64,000 nt of DNA from the NCBI GenBank assembly GCA_018334015.1, contig JAGXTI010000031.1, forward strand, positions 1-64,000, written 5' to 3'. A program made the position numbers and the translations under genes. Positions 1 to 9,341 of this stretch are shown here, piece by piece. The stretch's first letter is position 1. The number at the start of each line of letters is the position of its first letter. The stretch comes from Silanimonas sp. (GTDB lineage: Bacteria; Pseudomonadota; Gammaproteobacteria; Xanthomonadales; Xanthomonadaceae). The notes beneath the pieces were generated by a model that was not told the origin of the DNA, did not search any database, and was given only the letters and a program-made list of their open reading frames with translations.

Positions 1-60
1 CTCGCGCCGCGTGCGCTTGCGGCTCCCCAGACCCTCGGCATCACCGAACGAAAGCTGCAT
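1..60 (-). CDS. IS5-family transposase, N-terminal fragment cut by window edge
   Basis: Reading the minus strand from an ATG at 60 gives MQLSFGDAEGLGSRKRTRRE, which matches the conserved start of IS5-group (DDE) transposases (MQLSFGDAEY...KRKRTRRE). Only 20 codons are inside the window, so the catalytic domain and the intactness of the element cannot be judged. The sequence just upstream (about 100-130, with GTTGTTCAGAGCATCCTTAG) resembles the terminal region of such elements, so one IS end probably lies there; I could not fix the inverted repeat because its partner is outside the window. Confidence 0.75.
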   Translation of the reverse strand, partial: MQLSFGDAEGLGSRKRTRRE

Positions 61-316
61 CGGACTCACCCCGTAAGCGATGGCTCATTGTCGCCGAAAG
101 TGGCAGAGTTGTTCAGAGCATCCTTAGTCTTACTGTGTCATAAACGCCATATCTTCAAGCAGTTGCCCACAACTTCTGGGGCTTTGCATGAAGCCTTCGC
201 CGCCAAGTGGAGTGCGTTACGGGGTTGAACTCACCCACCCCCATCGAAAACCTGCGGATTGCAGGCAGCACGAACCCTGTCACAGCCCACCCACCCCCGT
301 CAAGACTTGACAAGAA
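61..316. other. Non-coding stretch between IS end and HlyD gene
   Basis: No convincing ORF. The left half is probably the transposase leader and IS end. The right half holds a GGGGTTGAACTCACCC element at 221-236, which recurs as hairpins at 23212-23244 and 28608-28640. Here it lies just beyond the 3' end of the minus-strand adaptor gene, so it may act as, or derive from, a transcription end signal. Confidence 0.4.
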
Positions 317-1594
317 TCACCGGTTCTGGTCGGTGCCGGCCAGCGAGCCGCTGAGCGCGTACAGCGGCTCCAGCACCCACTCCCACAAGGTGCGCCGTTC
401 ACCGAGGATGTGGGCGTCCAGCAGCATGCCGGGCTTCAAGGCTTCGTCCTGGCCGAAAGCGCGCACCGTCTGCTTCTCCAAGGCCACCACGATGCGGTAG
501 TGGGGTTCGCCGAGCTGTGTGGTGCCGAGCAGCGACATCTGTTCGCTCGGGCCGAGCGCGCTGCGCGAGATCCGCTGCACCCTGCCCGGATGTTGGCCGA
601 ACCGCTGGAAGGGAAAAGCCTGGTAGCGCAGCAGCACGGCATCGCCCGGCGCGACGAAGCCGATCGCGCGGCTCGGCACCAGCAGATGCGCTTCCAGCTG
701 GCTCGCCGCCGGCAACAGGCTGAGCAGGGGCTGTCCGGCCTGCACGGCCTGGCCAGGTTGCCCGAGTCGGGTGGCGACAATGCCGGCGAGCGGGGCGCGG
801 ATCACCGCTTCCGCACGCGCACCGGTTTCCACCGCCTCCTGATCGAGGCTGGCACGCTCGCGCTGCTCGGCGGCCTCGAGCGCGGCCAAACGTGACGGCA
901 GTTCGCGCTGCGCCTGCTGCAACTGGGTCCGCTGCCGGTGCAGGACGAACAGCTGTCGCTCCAGCGCCTGCACCTGGCCCAACTGCTCGAGTTCTGCGGC
1001 CTGCTGTTGCTTCCATTGCAATTCGGTTATGAACTGCCGGGCGCGCAGCTCTTGCAGACGCTGCGTGGTCTGCTGTGCCAGTCGATGCTGCGCGCGGCGG
1101 GTGCCGAGTTCCGCTTCGATCTGCCGCAGTTCGGCCTGGGTGCTGGCCATCTGCAGCTCGAGTCCCGCTTCTTGCGCCTTCAGCTGTTCGCGCTGCGAGG
1201 CGAAACCGCCGGCCACCCCTTCCTGGCGCTCGGCGATGGCCGCCTGCACGGCCTGCGCCGTATCGCCGCCGGCCAGAGTCGCGCGCGGCATTGCCAGCAC
1301 CGCCAGCACCTCACCGGCCAGCACGCGCTGGCCTTCCTCGACCCGCAACTCGGTCAAGGTGCCGGGCGCGGGCGCAACCACCATCGCGACGCCTTGGCTG
1401 GGCTGCAGTTGCCCGCTCACCCGGGTGCGCCGGGTGTACTCGCCAAGCACCAGGAACAGCACGATGATCGCCGCAGCGAAGACCGCGAAGCCGGTCAGCA
1501 ACCACAGCGACAGCGGCTGGCCGAGCACGATGCCGCCCAGCCAGCGGGTCTGGCGGGCTTCCAGGACTTCTTTTCGGAACAGGGTGTCGGTCAT
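317..1594 (-). CDS. HlyD-family periplasmic adaptor of a peptide/bacteriocin-type ABC exporter
   Basis: 425 residues from the ATG at 1594 (MTDTLFRKEVLEARQ); an upstream in-frame start at 1630 is less likely. The order is typical of membrane-fusion proteins: a short cytoplasmic segment, one membrane helix near residues 27-48, a first lipoyl half (APAPGTLTELRVEEGQRV), a long Gln/Glu/Arg-rich coiled coil, the second lipoyl half (IRAPLAGIVATRLGQPGQ) and a beta-barrel domain. The start MTDTLFRKEVLEARQTRWLG resembles adaptors (CvaA-like) that work with Cys-peptidase-containing ABC transporters. No partner transporter is visible; it may lie beyond the left edge on the far side of the IS. Confidence 0.88.
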   Translation of the reverse strand: MTDTLFRKEVLEARQTRWLGGIVLGQPLSLWLLTGFAVFAAAIIVLFLVLGEYTRRTRVSGQLQPSQGVAMVVAPAPGTLTELRVEEGQRVLAGEVLAVLAMPRATLAGGDTAQAVQAAIAERQEGVAGGFASQREQLKAQEAGLELQMASTQAELRQIEAELGTRRAQHRLAQQTTQRLQELRARQFITELQWKQQQAAELEQLGQVQALERQLFVLHRQRTQLQQAQRELPSRLAALEAAEQRERASLDQEAVETGARAEAVIRAPLAGIVATRLGQPGQAVQAGQPLLSLLPAASQLEAHLLVPSRAIGFVAPGDAVLLRYQAFPFQRFGQHPGRVQRISRSALGPSEQMSLLGTTQLGEPHYRIVVALEKQTVRAFGQDEALKPGMLLDAHILGERRTLWEWVLEPLYALSGSLAGTDQNR

Positions 1595-1708
1595 TTCGGA
1601 CCTGCGCTGCGAAGGCGTGGAGCTTAGCAATCGCGGAGACCCTGGTCGTTCAGGGCGAGTGCCGGTGGCCTCGGAAGGCCCCGATTCAATATGACTTGCG
1701 GGAAGTCG

Positions 1709-2521
1709 CTACAACAAAACCACCCCGACGACGGCCAGGGCGAGGGCGAACACCCGGGACAGCACCACGCCGCTGAGGCGATGCGCCAGCCGCACGCCCC
1801 AGGGCGCGGCGATCCAGGCGCCCAGGCCGATCCCCAACGCCGCCGGCAGGTGGACGAAACCGATGCTGCCGGGCGGCAGGCCGGGATCAGGCGCGGCCGC
1901 CGCCGGGCCGAGGGCGTAGCCGGCCGCGCTGGCGATGGCGATCAGCACGCCGCAGGCCGAGGAGGTGCCCACCGCACGCACCATCGCCACCCCGCGCGAG
2001 GCCAGCAGCGGCACCGTGAGGCTGCCGCCGCCGATGCCGACCACCGCCGACACCGCGCCGATGCCCGTACCGGCCAGCAGCAACCACGCTCCGCGCGGCA
2101 CCGGATCCGGTTCGAGGGTGGCCGGCCGGATCGGTCTCGGCCAGGCCATGCGCACGGCCATCAGCAGGCAGAATCCGCCAATGATCGTCGCCAGCGTGTC
2201 GCCTTCGACGCCGAGCGCCCAGCGGCTGCCGACGATGCCGCCCACGACCAGGCCGGGGGCCAGCCAGCCCACGCTGGGCCAGAGCAGGCTGCCGCGCTTG
2301 CGGTGCGCGTTGGCCGAGGCGCTGGCGGTGATGATGATCGAGGCCAGCGAGGTGGCGAGCGCGACATGCACCACCGCCGCCTCGGCCACGCCGATGGCCG
2401 GCAGCAGGGCGATCAGGGCGACCACCAGCACCACGCCGCCGCCGATGCCGAGCAGGCCGGCCAGCACCCCGGCCACCAGCCCCAGCAGGGGGAACAGCAG
2501 CCACACCGGATCAAGCCCCAT
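1709..2521 (-). CDS. TSUP (TauE/SafE) family membrane transporter
   Basis: 270 residues, almost entirely hydrophobic, with about eight predicted membrane helices. It carries the two-fold repeated glycine motif of the family: GLLGIGGGVVLVVALI near the N-terminus and AVVGIGGGSLTVPLL at the start of the second half. Family members export sulfite, sulfoacetate or other small anions; the substrate cannot be read from sequence. A GGAGG ribosome site lies 8 nt before the ATG. The divergent transglycosylase starts only 25 bp away, so the two promoters must overlap coding sequence. Confidence 0.9.
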   Translation of the reverse strand: MGLDPVWLLFPLLGLVAGVLAGLLGIGGGVVLVVALIALLPAIGVAEAAVVHVALATSLASIIITASASANAHRKRGSLLWPSVGWLAPGLVVGGIVGSRWALGVEGDTLATIIGGFCLLMAVRMAWPRPIRPATLEPDPVPRGAWLLLAGTGIGAVSAVVGIGGGSLTVPLLASRGVAMVRAVGTSSACGVLIAIASAAGYALGPAAAAPDPGLPPGSIGFVHLPAALGIGLGAWIAAPWGVRLAHRLSGVVLSRVFALALAVVGVVLL

Positions 2522-2534
2522 GCCGGGCCTCCGC

Positions 2535-2540
2535 TACACT
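2535..2540 (+). promoter_or_regulatory. Candidate -10 hexamer giving a leaderless lytic transglycosylase mRNA
   Basis: TACACT sits exactly 6 nt before the ATG at 2547, with no ribosome-binding site between. The same geometry occurs before fixH, the HD-GYP gene and ispB in this window. Inference only; no start site has been mapped. Confidence 0.4.
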
Positions 2541-2546
2541 CGCCAC

Positions 2547-4508
2547 ATGCGCCTCCCGACCTTAAGCGTCATTGTTGCCGTCTTGCTGATTCTCGCGGCT
2601 CCGGCCGTGCGCGGCGAGTCCTTGGCCGCGCAACGCGGCTCGATCGCCGCCGCCCTGATCGCCGCCGAACGCGGCACGCTCGATCCGGCGGACGCCCGTC
2701 GCTACGCCGGCCACCCACTCGGTGGCTGGATCGAGGCGCTGGCCCACGAGCGTCAGCTCGACGCGCTCGACGCCGAGGCCCTGGACCGGGTGCTCGAGCG
2801 CTTGGGCGAGCAGCCGGCCGCCACCCACCTGCGCCAGGCCTGGGTGCGCCACGTCGCCGCGCAGGGCCGCTGGCAGGATGTGCTGCGGCACGGCCGCGAA
2901 AGCAGCGATGCCGACCTGCAATGCCGCTGGCTGCAGGCGCGGCTGGCCACGGCCACCGTCGATGCCGGCTGGAGTGCCAGCGCCCGGCGGCTCTGGCTCA
3001 GCGCCCGCGCCCAACCCGAGTCCTGCGAGCCGGTGTTCAGCGCGCTGGCGGCCCGCGGCGAACTCAGCACCGAGCTGCGCTGGCAGCGTATCGATCTGAC
3101 CGCACAGGCCGGCAACATCGCCCTGCTGCGGCAACTGGCGCGCGGCCTGCCGGCCGCCGAGCAGGCACGGGCGGAGGCCCTCGCGGCCTTTCTCGAGGTC
3201 CCCAGCGAGCGCGCCCGCGACTGGCCGCGCGAGGCCCGCAGCCGTGCCGTGATCGAAGCCGGCCTGGTGCGCCTCGCCCGCCGCGACGCCAGCGCCGCCG
3301 AAGCCCTGCTCGAACAGCTGGCTCCCGTGCTGCCCGGCACCGACCCCGGCCACGGCCGGGTGCGCGCCGCCATTGCTCTGTGGTCCGCTGCCGCGTTCCG
3401 ACCGGAGTCGGCCCGCCGCTTGGCCGCCGTGCCGGCCAGCGCTTTCGACGAGGCCCTGCACGGCTGGGCGGTGCGCGAACCGCTGGCCCGCGGCGATCTC
3501 GCCGCCGCGCTCCGTGCCATCGAAACCCTGCCCAGCGCCCTGCGCGGCCAGGCCCGTTGGCAGTACCTCGAAGCGCGGCTGCGCGAGGACCTGGGCGATC
3601 CAACGACCGCCGCCGCCCTGTTCATCGCGGCCGCGCGCAGCCCCTCCTTCCACGGCTTCCTCGCCGCCGACCGGGCCGGCCTGCCCTACGCGCTCTGCCC
3701 ACGCGAGCCGAGCGAGGATGCACGCCTGCGCCGCGAGGTCGGCCGTACCCCGGCCCTGATCCGGGCGATCGAACTGTTCCGCCTGCAACGCCCGCACTGG
3801 GCGGCACTGGAATGGCAGGCCGCCGTGGCCGGCATGGACGACACCCGGCGCGTGCTGGCGGTGCGTGCGGCGCAGCGCGCGGGCTGGTTCGATCGCGCCC
3901 TGTTCGGCCTGCCGGCCACCGAGGCCGCCCTGCTCTACTACTCGCTGCGTTTCCCGCTGCCGCATCGCTCGCTGTTGCAACGCGAGTCCGAGCGTCATGG
4001 GCTGGAGACCGCGCTGGTCGCCGGCCTGACCCGCGCCGAGAGCGCCTTCATGCCGGCCGCCCGCTCACCGGCCGATGCCCGCGGCCTGATGCAGTTGCTG
4101 CCGAGCACCGCCGAGCGCGTGGCGCGCCGCCAGGGCCTGCTCTGGAACGGTCCGGCCAGCCTGTTCCAGCCGGAAACCAACATCATGCTGGGCACCGCCT
4201 ACCTCGCCCAGCGCATCGGCGACAACGGCGGTCTCACCTTCCGCGCCATCGCCGCCTACAACGCCGGCCAAGGCGCGGTCGATCGCTGGGTCGCGGCCCG
4301 TCCGCAGCTGCCGGCCGATTACTGGATCGAGACCATCCCTTTCCACGAAACCCGCGACTACGTGCCGCGCGTGCTGGCCTTCAGCGTGATCTACGACTGG
4401 CGGATGCAGGGCCGCAGCCGCTCGATCACCGACCGCCTCGAAGGCCGGGCCAGCACCGCGCCACGCGATTTCGCCTGCCCCGCCCCGATCGCCCTCCCCG
4501 CCTCCTGA
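2547..4508 (+). CDS. slt: Soluble lytic murein transglycosylase (Slt70-like)
   Basis: 653 residues with a Sec signal peptide (MRLPTLSVIVAVLLILAAPA). A long Ala/Arg/Leu-rich superhelical region (about residues 30-460) matches the U-shaped alpha-domain of Slt70. The C-terminal SLT domain shows the catalytic Glu498 in TRAESAFMPAARSP, then GLMQLLPSTA and AYNAGQGAVDRW. It cleaves the MurNAc-GlcNAc bond in the periplasm, forming 1,6-anhydro-MurNAc. The start is the ATG at 2547; the longer upstream frame is antisense to the TSUP gene. The next gene begins 10 bp after the stop, so they may be co-transcribed. Confidence 0.93.
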   Translation: MRLPTLSVIVAVLLILAAPAVRGESLAAQRGSIAAALIAAERGTLDPADARRYAGHPLGGWIEALAHERQLDALDAEALDRVLERLGEQPAATHLRQAWVRHVAAQGRWQDVLRHGRESSDADLQCRWLQARLATATVDAGWSASARRLWLSARAQPESCEPVFSALAARGELSTELRWQRIDLTAQAGNIALLRQLARGLPAAEQARAEALAAFLEVPSERARDWPREARSRAVIEAGLVRLARRDASAAEALLEQLAPVLPGTDPGHGRVRAAIALWSAAAFRPESARRLAAVPASAFDEALHGWAVREPLARGDLAAALRAIETLPSALRGQARWQYLEARLREDLGDPTTAAALFIAAARSPSFHGFLAADRAGLPYALCPREPSEDARLRREVGRTPALIRAIELFRLQRPHWAALEWQAAVAGMDDTRRVLAVRAAQRAGWFDRALFGLPATEAALLYYSLRFPLPHRSLLQRESERHGLETALVAGLTRAESAFMPAARSPADARGLMQLLPSTAERVARRQGLLWNGPASLFQPETNIMLGTAYLAQRIGDNGGLTFRAIAAYNAGQGAVDRWVAARPQLPADYWIETIPFHETRDYVPRVLAFSVIYDWRMQGRSRSITDRLEGRASTAPRDFACPAPIALPAS

Positions 4509-4518
4509 GCACCCTCGC

Positions 4519-5454
4519 ATGAACATCACCGTCCTGGGTGGCACCGGCTTCGTCGGCCGCGTCCTGCTCGCCCGCCTCGCCGCCGAGGGCCACCGGCTCA
4601 CCGTGCTCTCGCGCAACCCGGATGCCCACCTGGTGCGGCTGCTGCCACCCGGCACCCGGCTGGTCAGTGGCGACGTCTACGACCCCGGCCTGCTGCGGGC
4701 GAACTTCGCCGGCGCCGATGCCGTCATCAACCTGGTCGGCATCCTCAACGAGGCCGGCGACAACGGCCGCGGCTTCCAGCGTGTCCATGTCGGGCTGACC
4801 AAGCTGGTCATCGCCGCCTGCGAACTGGCCGGCGTGCCCCGCCTGCTGCAGATGAGTTCGCTCAATGCCGGTCGCGGCGAGAGCTTCTACCTCAAGTCGC
4901 GCGGCGAGGCCGAGGCGGCGGTGCGTGCCAGCCGGCTGGCCTGGACGATCGTCCAACCCTCGGTGATCTTCGGGCCGGGCGACGGTTTCTTCTGCCGCTT
5001 CGCCGGGCTGCTGAAGATCTCGCCCTTCATGCCGCTGGCCCGGGCCTCGGCTCGCTTTGCGCCGGTCTACGTCGGCGATGTGGTCGAGGCCATGCGTCGC
5101 GCCCTGCACGATCCCGCCAGCATCGGCCAGACCTACGAGCTCTACGGCCCCGAGGTGTTCACCCTGGCCGAACTGGTGCGCATGACCGCACAGCAGTTGG
5201 GCCTGAAGCGACTGGTGCTGCCCCTGCCCGACGCGCTTGGCCGCCTGCAGGGCTTCGTCTTCGACTTCGTGCCGGGCAAGCCGTTCTCGTCCGACAATTT
5301 CCGTTCGCTCAAGACCGATTCGGTCGGCGCCGTCGATGGCCTGCACCGGCTCGGCATCGAGCCCACCCGCATCGGCCAGCAGCTGGCGAACATCCTCGGC
5401 TCCGCCGCCGAGAAGCAGCCGCGCTATGACCGCTACCGCCGCGGTCCCCGCTGA
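4519..5454 (+). CDS. NAD(P)-binding protein of the complex I NDUFA9-like family
   Basis: 311 residues. It begins with a Rossmann nucleotide motif ([15 protein letters not shown], Gly-x-x-Gly-x-x-Gly) and continues as an atypical short-chain dehydrogenase: [45 protein letters not shown]. This is the pattern of bacterial proteins related to the eukaryotic complex I accessory subunit NDUFA9. A Tyr-x-x-x-Lys-like pair ([10 protein letters not shown]) is partly retained, so enzymatic activity is uncertain. The gene lies 10 bp after the transglycosylase and its last 29 nt overlap the start of cca, which suggests translational coupling. Confidence 0.85.
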   Translation: MNITVLGGTGFVGRVLLARLAAEGHRLTVLSRNPDAHLVRLLPPGTRLVSGDVYDPGLLRANFAGADAVINLVGILNEAGDNGRGFQRVHVGLTKLVIAACELAGVPRLLQMSSLNAGRGESFYLKSRGEAEAAVRASRLAWTIVQPSVIFGPGDGFFCRFAGLLKISPFMPLARASARFAPVYVGDVVEAMRRALHDPASIGQTYELYGPEVFTLAELVRMTAQQLGLKRLVLPLPDALGRLQGFVFDFVPGKPFSSDNFRSLKTDSVGAVDGLHRLGIEPTRIGQQLANILGSAAEKQPRYDRYRRGPR

Positions 5455-6718
5455 GGCCGAGGTTTACCTGGTCGGCGGCGCGGTGCGCGACGCCCTGCTC
5501 GGGCGCACACCCGGCGACCGCGACTGGGTGGTGGTCGGCAGCGATGCCGAAGCCATGCGGGCCGCCGGCTTCCGGCCGGTGGGCCTCGATTTTCCGGTCT
5601 TCCTGCACCCGCACAGCGGCGAGGAATACGCGCTGGCCCGCACCGAGCGCAAGAGCGGCAAGGGTTACACCGGTTTCGTGGTGCATGCCGATCGTGCGGT
5701 GACGCTCGACGATGACCTGCGGCGCCGCGATTTCACCATCAACGCCATCGCCCAGGGCGAGGACGGCACGCTCGTCGACCCGCTCGGCGGCCAGCGCGAC
5801 CTCGAGGCCCGCCTGCTGCGTCATTGCAGCCCAGCCTTCGCCGAAGACCCGCTGCGCGTGCTGCGTGCGGCCCGTTTCATGGCGCGCTTCGCCCCCCTCG
5901 GCTTCCGAGTGCACGAGGACACCCTCGCGCTGATGCGCGGCATGGTCGCGGCCGGCGAGCTCGCCCACCTGGTGCCCGAGCGGGTCTGGCAGGAACTGAA
6001 ACGCGCACTGGGCGAGGCGCGGCCCTCGGCCTTTCTGCAGACCCTGCGCGCCTGCGGCGCGCTGGCCGTGGTGCTGCCCGAGGTCGACGCGCTCTACGGC
6101 GTGCCGCAGCGCGCCGAGCACCACCCGGAGATCGACACCGGCGTGCATGTCGAGATGGTCGTCGACATGGCGGCGCGGCTGGCCCCGGGCGACAGCACGA
6201 TCGGCTTCGCGGCACTCACCCACGACCTCGGCAAGGCGCTGACACCCGCCGAGGTGCTGCCCCGTCATCCGATGCACGAGCACGCCGGTCTGGTGCCGCT
6301 GGCCGCGCTGTGCGCGCGCCTGAAGGTGCCGCACGCCGAGGCGCAACTCGCCGCCGACGCCTGCCGCGAGCACCTCAAGGTGCACCGTCTCCATGAACTC
6401 CGCGACGCCACCGTGCACGAACTGATCGAACGCTGCGGCGGCTTCCGGCAAGGCCTGCGCATCGAACAACTGGCCCTGGTCTGCACGGCCGATGCCCGCG
6501 GCCGACTTGGCCACGCCGACAGCGACTACCCGCAAGCCCGCGCCCTGCTCGCCTGCCGCGATGCCGCGCTCACCGTGCAGGCGAAGGACCTGCGGCGCGA
6601 GGGCCTCGAAGGCCCGGCGCTGGGCGAGGCGCTGCGGCAGGCCCGCATCGCCGCGATCGGCGCGGCACGGCGGGCCTTCAGCGGCGGATCCGCGCCTCCA
6701 GCCACGCCGGCAGATTGA
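5426..6718 (+). CDS. cca: CCA-adding tRNA nucleotidyltransferase
   Basis: 430 residues from the ATG at 5426. The class II nucleotidyltransferase head is clear: [15 protein letters not shown], then the GDRDWVVVG signature, then [12 protein letters not shown] and a neck region with [16 protein letters not shown]. An HD domain follows ([19 protein letters not shown]), as in the long E. coli-type enzyme that also has phosphohydrolase activity. It adds or repairs the 3'-CCA of tRNA using CTP and ATP. The longer frame upstream of 5426 is only the overlap with the previous gene. The 3' end overlaps the convergent VanZ-like gene by 41 bp. Confidence 0.95.
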   Translation: MTATAAVPAEAEVYLVGGAVRDALLGRTPGDRDWVVVGSDAEAMRAAGFRPVGLDFPVFLHPHSGEEYALARTERKSGKGYTGFVVHADRAVTLDDDLRRRDFTINAIAQGEDGTLVDPLGGQRDLEARLLRHCSPAFAEDPLRVLRAARFMARFAPLGFRVHEDTLALMRGMVAAGELAHLVPERVWQELKRALGEARPSAFLQTLRACGALAVVLPEVDALYGVPQRAEHHPEIDTGVHVEMVVDMAARLAPGDSTIGFAALTHDLGKALTPAEVLPRHPMHEHAGLVPLAALCARLKVPHAEAQLAADACREHLKVHRLHELRDATVHELIERCGGFRQGLRIEQLALVCTADARGRLGHADSDYPQARALLACRDAALTVQAKDLRREGLEGPALGEALRQARIAAIGAARRAFSGGSAPPATPAD

Positions 6719-7085
6719 TCGCGAGGCCCAGCGCCGTCCCGAGGGCGACACCGGCCGCGTTCGCCACGAGGTCTAGCGCGTCACGCTGGCGGTCCACGGT
6801 GAACGCGCCCTGCGCCCACTCCATCGCCGCACCGAGCACCAGCAGAGCCAGTAATGTGCGACGACGCCCCGCCGTCGAGGCAAAACAACCCATCGCCCAC
6901 CACGCCAGGACCGCGTAGGCGAGAGCGTGGTTCAACTTGTCGGCATGCGGAAACAGCGGCGCCACACCGGGCACCGGCGGGCCCAGCGACAGCAGTACGC
7001 ACAGCCCCCAGCCAACGACCCAGAGCGCGATCCATGCGCCGCGCCATCTCAGTCCGTCAGTACCAGCCATCGATCGGTCGCTCAC
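6678..7085 (-). CDS. VanZ-like family membrane protein
   Basis: 135 residues with four hydrophobic segments and the VanZ-family landmarks: an early [17 protein letters not shown] (Asp-Lys-x-x-His-x-x-Ala-Tyr) and a later [24 protein letters not shown] (Glu-x-x-Gln then Arg-x-x-Asp-x-x-Asp-x-x-x-Asn). The gene starts with GTG overlapping the stop of the MidA-like gene (GTGA), so translation is probably coupled. The prototype VanZ raises teicoplanin resistance, but chromosomal copies mostly have no known role. Confidence 0.85.
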   Translation of the reverse strand: MSDRSMAGTDGLRWRGAWIALWVVGWGLCVLLSLGPPVPGVAPLFPHADKLNHALAYAVLAWWAMGCFASTAGRRRTLLALLVLGAAMEWAQGAFTVDRQRDALDLVANAAGVALGTALGLAINLPAWLEARIRR

Positions 7086-8266
7086 AGCCGCCTCGACAGC
7101 TCACCGAACGCGAACGCCGCCGAGAGTTCGACATCGCGGCTGAAGCCCATCACCTGGAAGCGCTCGCCCATCTCGCCGGGCAGGGTGAGTTTGCGGATCT
7201 CGTTGAGCCGGCGATGCCGCTCGCGCCCCTCGGGCAGGGCCTCGGCCTCGGCGATGCGTTGCGGCAGGCCGTTGGCGATCAGAAAACCCGCCTGGCTGCA
7301 GTAGCCGGCGAAATCGAACCCGGCCTGCACGCCGGCCTCGGCCAGCGCGGTGAAATCGACGAAGGCGGTGATGTCCTGCAGACCCGGCAAAAAAAACGGG
7401 TCGCCGTGGGCGCGATGGCGGTAGTGGCAAACGAGCGTGCCGTCATCGCGCTCGGGCAGGTAGAACTCGCGGCGCGGGTAGCCGTAGTCGACAAAGAGCA
7501 TCGCGCCCTGTTCCAGCAGGCCGCCGATCGCCTGCACCCAGTAGGGCAATTGCGGCAGCAGCTCGGAGCGGTAGCCCTCGGGCAGCGGCGCGCCCAGCGA
7601 GCGTTCAACGTGGCGCACGGCCGCACGCACCAGGGCATCGGCCGGCTGGTCGACGCGCAGGAAACCACCCTCGGCATCGAGGCTGACGAACTCCTCGTAG
7701 ACCTCGCCGTGGTGGATGGCGAAACGGGTGGTCGGCAGCGCATCGAGCACCTCGTTGGCGAACAGCACGCCCTTCCATGGGCCTTCGGGCGGCCCGTCCA
7801 GCCAGTCGCAGCGGGCGAACAGCGCCGGCGGCAGTTGCTCGCGCAGAGCTTGCTGCTGGCGTTGGCGCAGGTCGGCGCTGGGCTCGAGGATGGCGTAGCG
7901 TTCCGGCAGCACGGCCAGCCGCTCGGCGTGGCGCAGAAAGGCCAGCGCGAAGGCGCCGCTGCCACCGCCGAGTTCGAGAAACCCCGGCCGCGACAGCCCG
8001 CGCAGCACCGGCGCCACCGCCTCGCAGACGCATTCGGCGAACACCGGTCCCAGCTCGGGGGCGGTGATGAAATCGCCGGCCTCGCCGAACTTCATGGCAC
8101 CGGCGCTGTAGTAGCCGAGGCCCGGCGCGTACAGCGCCAGCTCCATGAAACGCGCGAAGGGGATGGCGCCGCGCTCGTGGCGGATCGCCGCCTGCAAGAC
8201 ATCGACCAGGCGCGCGCTGTGCTCGCGTGCGGCGGCGCCCGGCTCGGGCAGGCCGAAAGTGCTCAT
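7082..8266 (-). CDS. MidA/NDUFAF7-like SAM-dependent methyltransferase (DUF185)
   Basis: 394 residues. Family features include the N-terminal IPFARFMELALYAPGLGYYS and FITAPELGPVFAECV, then the SAM-binding motif GFLELGGGSGAFALAFL and FANEVLDALP. Mitochondrial NDUFAF7 dimethylates an arginine of a complex I subunit; the bacterial role is unproven, but the NDUFA9-like protein 1.6 kb away makes a respiratory-complex link attractive. An ATG at 8266 directly follows a TTG at 8269; I prefer the ATG. It forms a coupled pair with the VanZ-like gene. Confidence 0.88.
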   Translation of the reverse strand: MSTFGLPEPGAAAREHSARLVDVLQAAIRHERGAIPFARFMELALYAPGLGYYSAGAMKFGEAGDFITAPELGPVFAECVCEAVAPVLRGLSRPGFLELGGGSGAFALAFLRHAERLAVLPERYAILEPSADLRQRQQQALREQLPPALFARCDWLDGPPEGPWKGVLFANEVLDALPTTRFAIHHGEVYEEFVSLDAEGGFLRVDQPADALVRAAVRHVERSLGAPLPEGYRSELLPQLPYWVQAIGGLLEQGAMLFVDYGYPRREFYLPERDDGTLVCHYRHRAHGDPFFLPGLQDITAFVDFTALAEAGVQAGFDFAGYCSQAGFLIANGLPQRIAEAEALPEGRERHRRLNEIRKLTLPGEMGERFQVMGFSRDVELSAAFAFGELSRRL

Positions 8267-8606
8267 CAATCCGCTCGTCGTGAATCAGGCGGCAAGGATA
8301 CCTCTGGCCGTCGCTGCACGAGCGTTGGGGCCTCACTTACAGACGAAAGCGTGTGCGGGACCAGGGCTTCACAGCCCACCGGAGCTCGCGCCTATCGATG
8401 ACGTAGCGGCATACGCGGACTCTACACGGATAAGCTTCAGAAAGCGGGGGACGTCGCATGACGGCAACTCCAACCATTCGTTCCAGCCCGTATCGCACTG
8501 CAGGCAGTTTCCGCACCTGTCGTAGAGCGGGGTAGCACGTGCCATGTTCGGCAGGCAGGCAGGGAGGGAGTGAGGCATAATCTCAATCCAGCAGCACGAG
8601 GGCCGC
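8267..8606. other. Divergent intergenic region, no confident gene
   Basis: This 340-bp gap separates the divergent MidA-like and pteridine reductase genes. A TATCCT about 36 nt upstream of the MidA start and a CATAAT at 8576-8581 upstream of folM could be -10 elements. A small Cys-containing minus-strand ORF (8545-8369) lacks a ribosome site and overlaps the promoter region, so it is not called. Confidence 0.35.
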
Positions 8607-9341
8607 ATGTCTACTCCAGTTGTTCTTGTCACCGGCGCTGCGCGTCGGGTCGGCACCACGATCACGCGGCACCTCCACACTGCTGGTTACGATATTGCCG
8701 TCCATTACTACCGCTCTGCGTCCGAAGCAGAAGCGCTGTGTGCCGAGCTGAGCGCGATCCGCCCGAACAGTGCGCGAGCCTTCGCTGCCGACCTCGACGA
8801 TCCATCGGCACCGGCTGCCCTAGTCAACGAGGTGCTCGATGTGTTCGGCCGACTCGACGGGTTGGTCAACAACGCGAGCAGCTTTTTCCCGACACCCATG
8901 GCTGAAGCCACCGTAGCGCAATGGGACGCGCTCATGGCAGTCAACGCTCGCGCCCCATTCTTCCTTGCGCAAGCCGCTGCGGCGAGCTTGCGGTGCCAAG
9001 CCGGCGCGATCGTCAACATCGTCGACATCTATGCCGAACGACCGCTACCTCGCTATCCCGCCTACAGCGCCAGCAAGGCGGCGCTGCGCATGGTGACGGC
9101 CGCCCTGGCCGATGCCCTCGCGCCTGAGGTGCGGGTCAACGCCGTCGCTCCGGGCACGGTGCTGTGGTCGGACAACGTGATCAAAGCGGAATCCGTCGAA
9201 CAGGTAGTAAGCGGCACACGATTGGGGCGGGTCGGCAGACCGGAGGACGTTGCCGCGGCGGTGTTGTTCCTGCTCCGCGACGCCCACTACACCACGGGTG
9301 TCGTGCTGCCCGTCGACGGCGGACGGCTACTGCACACCTAG
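8607..9341 (+). CDS. folM: Pteridine reductase (dihydromonapterin/dihydrofolate reductase, FolM-like SDR)
   Basis: 244 residues of the short-chain dehydrogenase fold. The N-terminus has TGAARRVGTTITRHLH, the Thr-Gly-x-x-x-Arg-x-Gly variant typical of NADPH-dependent pteridine reductases. NNASSF, IVNIVDIYAERPLPRYPAYSASKAAL (catalytic Asp, Tyr-x-x-x-Lys) and a C-terminal VVLPVDGG follow. It reduces dihydropterins or dihydrofolate in the cytosol. HPPK-like and dihydroneopterin aldolase genes lie convergently just downstream, supporting a pterin role. Its last 15 nt overlap the convergent membrane-protein gene. Confidence 0.88.
   Translation: MSTPVVLVTGAARRVGTTITRHLHTAGYDIAVHYYRSASEAEALCAELSAIRPNSARAFAADLDDPSAPAALVNEVLDVFGRLDGLVNNASSFFPTPMAEATVAQWDALMAVNARAPFFLAQAAAASLRCQAGAIVNIVDIYAERPLPRYPAYSASKAALRMVTAALADALAPEVRVNAVAPGTVLWSDNVIKAESVEQVVSGTRLGRVGRPEDVAAAVLFLLRDAHYTTGVVLPVDGGRLLHT

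Noticed and set aside
1691-4522. Very long plus-strand frame (943 codons) across the TSUP and transglycosylase genes
   Set aside because: It is antisense to one real gene and out of frame with another; Arg/Gly/Pro/His-rich composition typical of GC-rich shadow frames.
8369-8545. 58-codon Cys-containing minus-strand frame (RCGNCLQCDTGW) upstream of folM
   Set aside because: Looks faintly like a zinc motif but lacks a ribosome site, overlaps the folM promoter region and has only three close cysteines.
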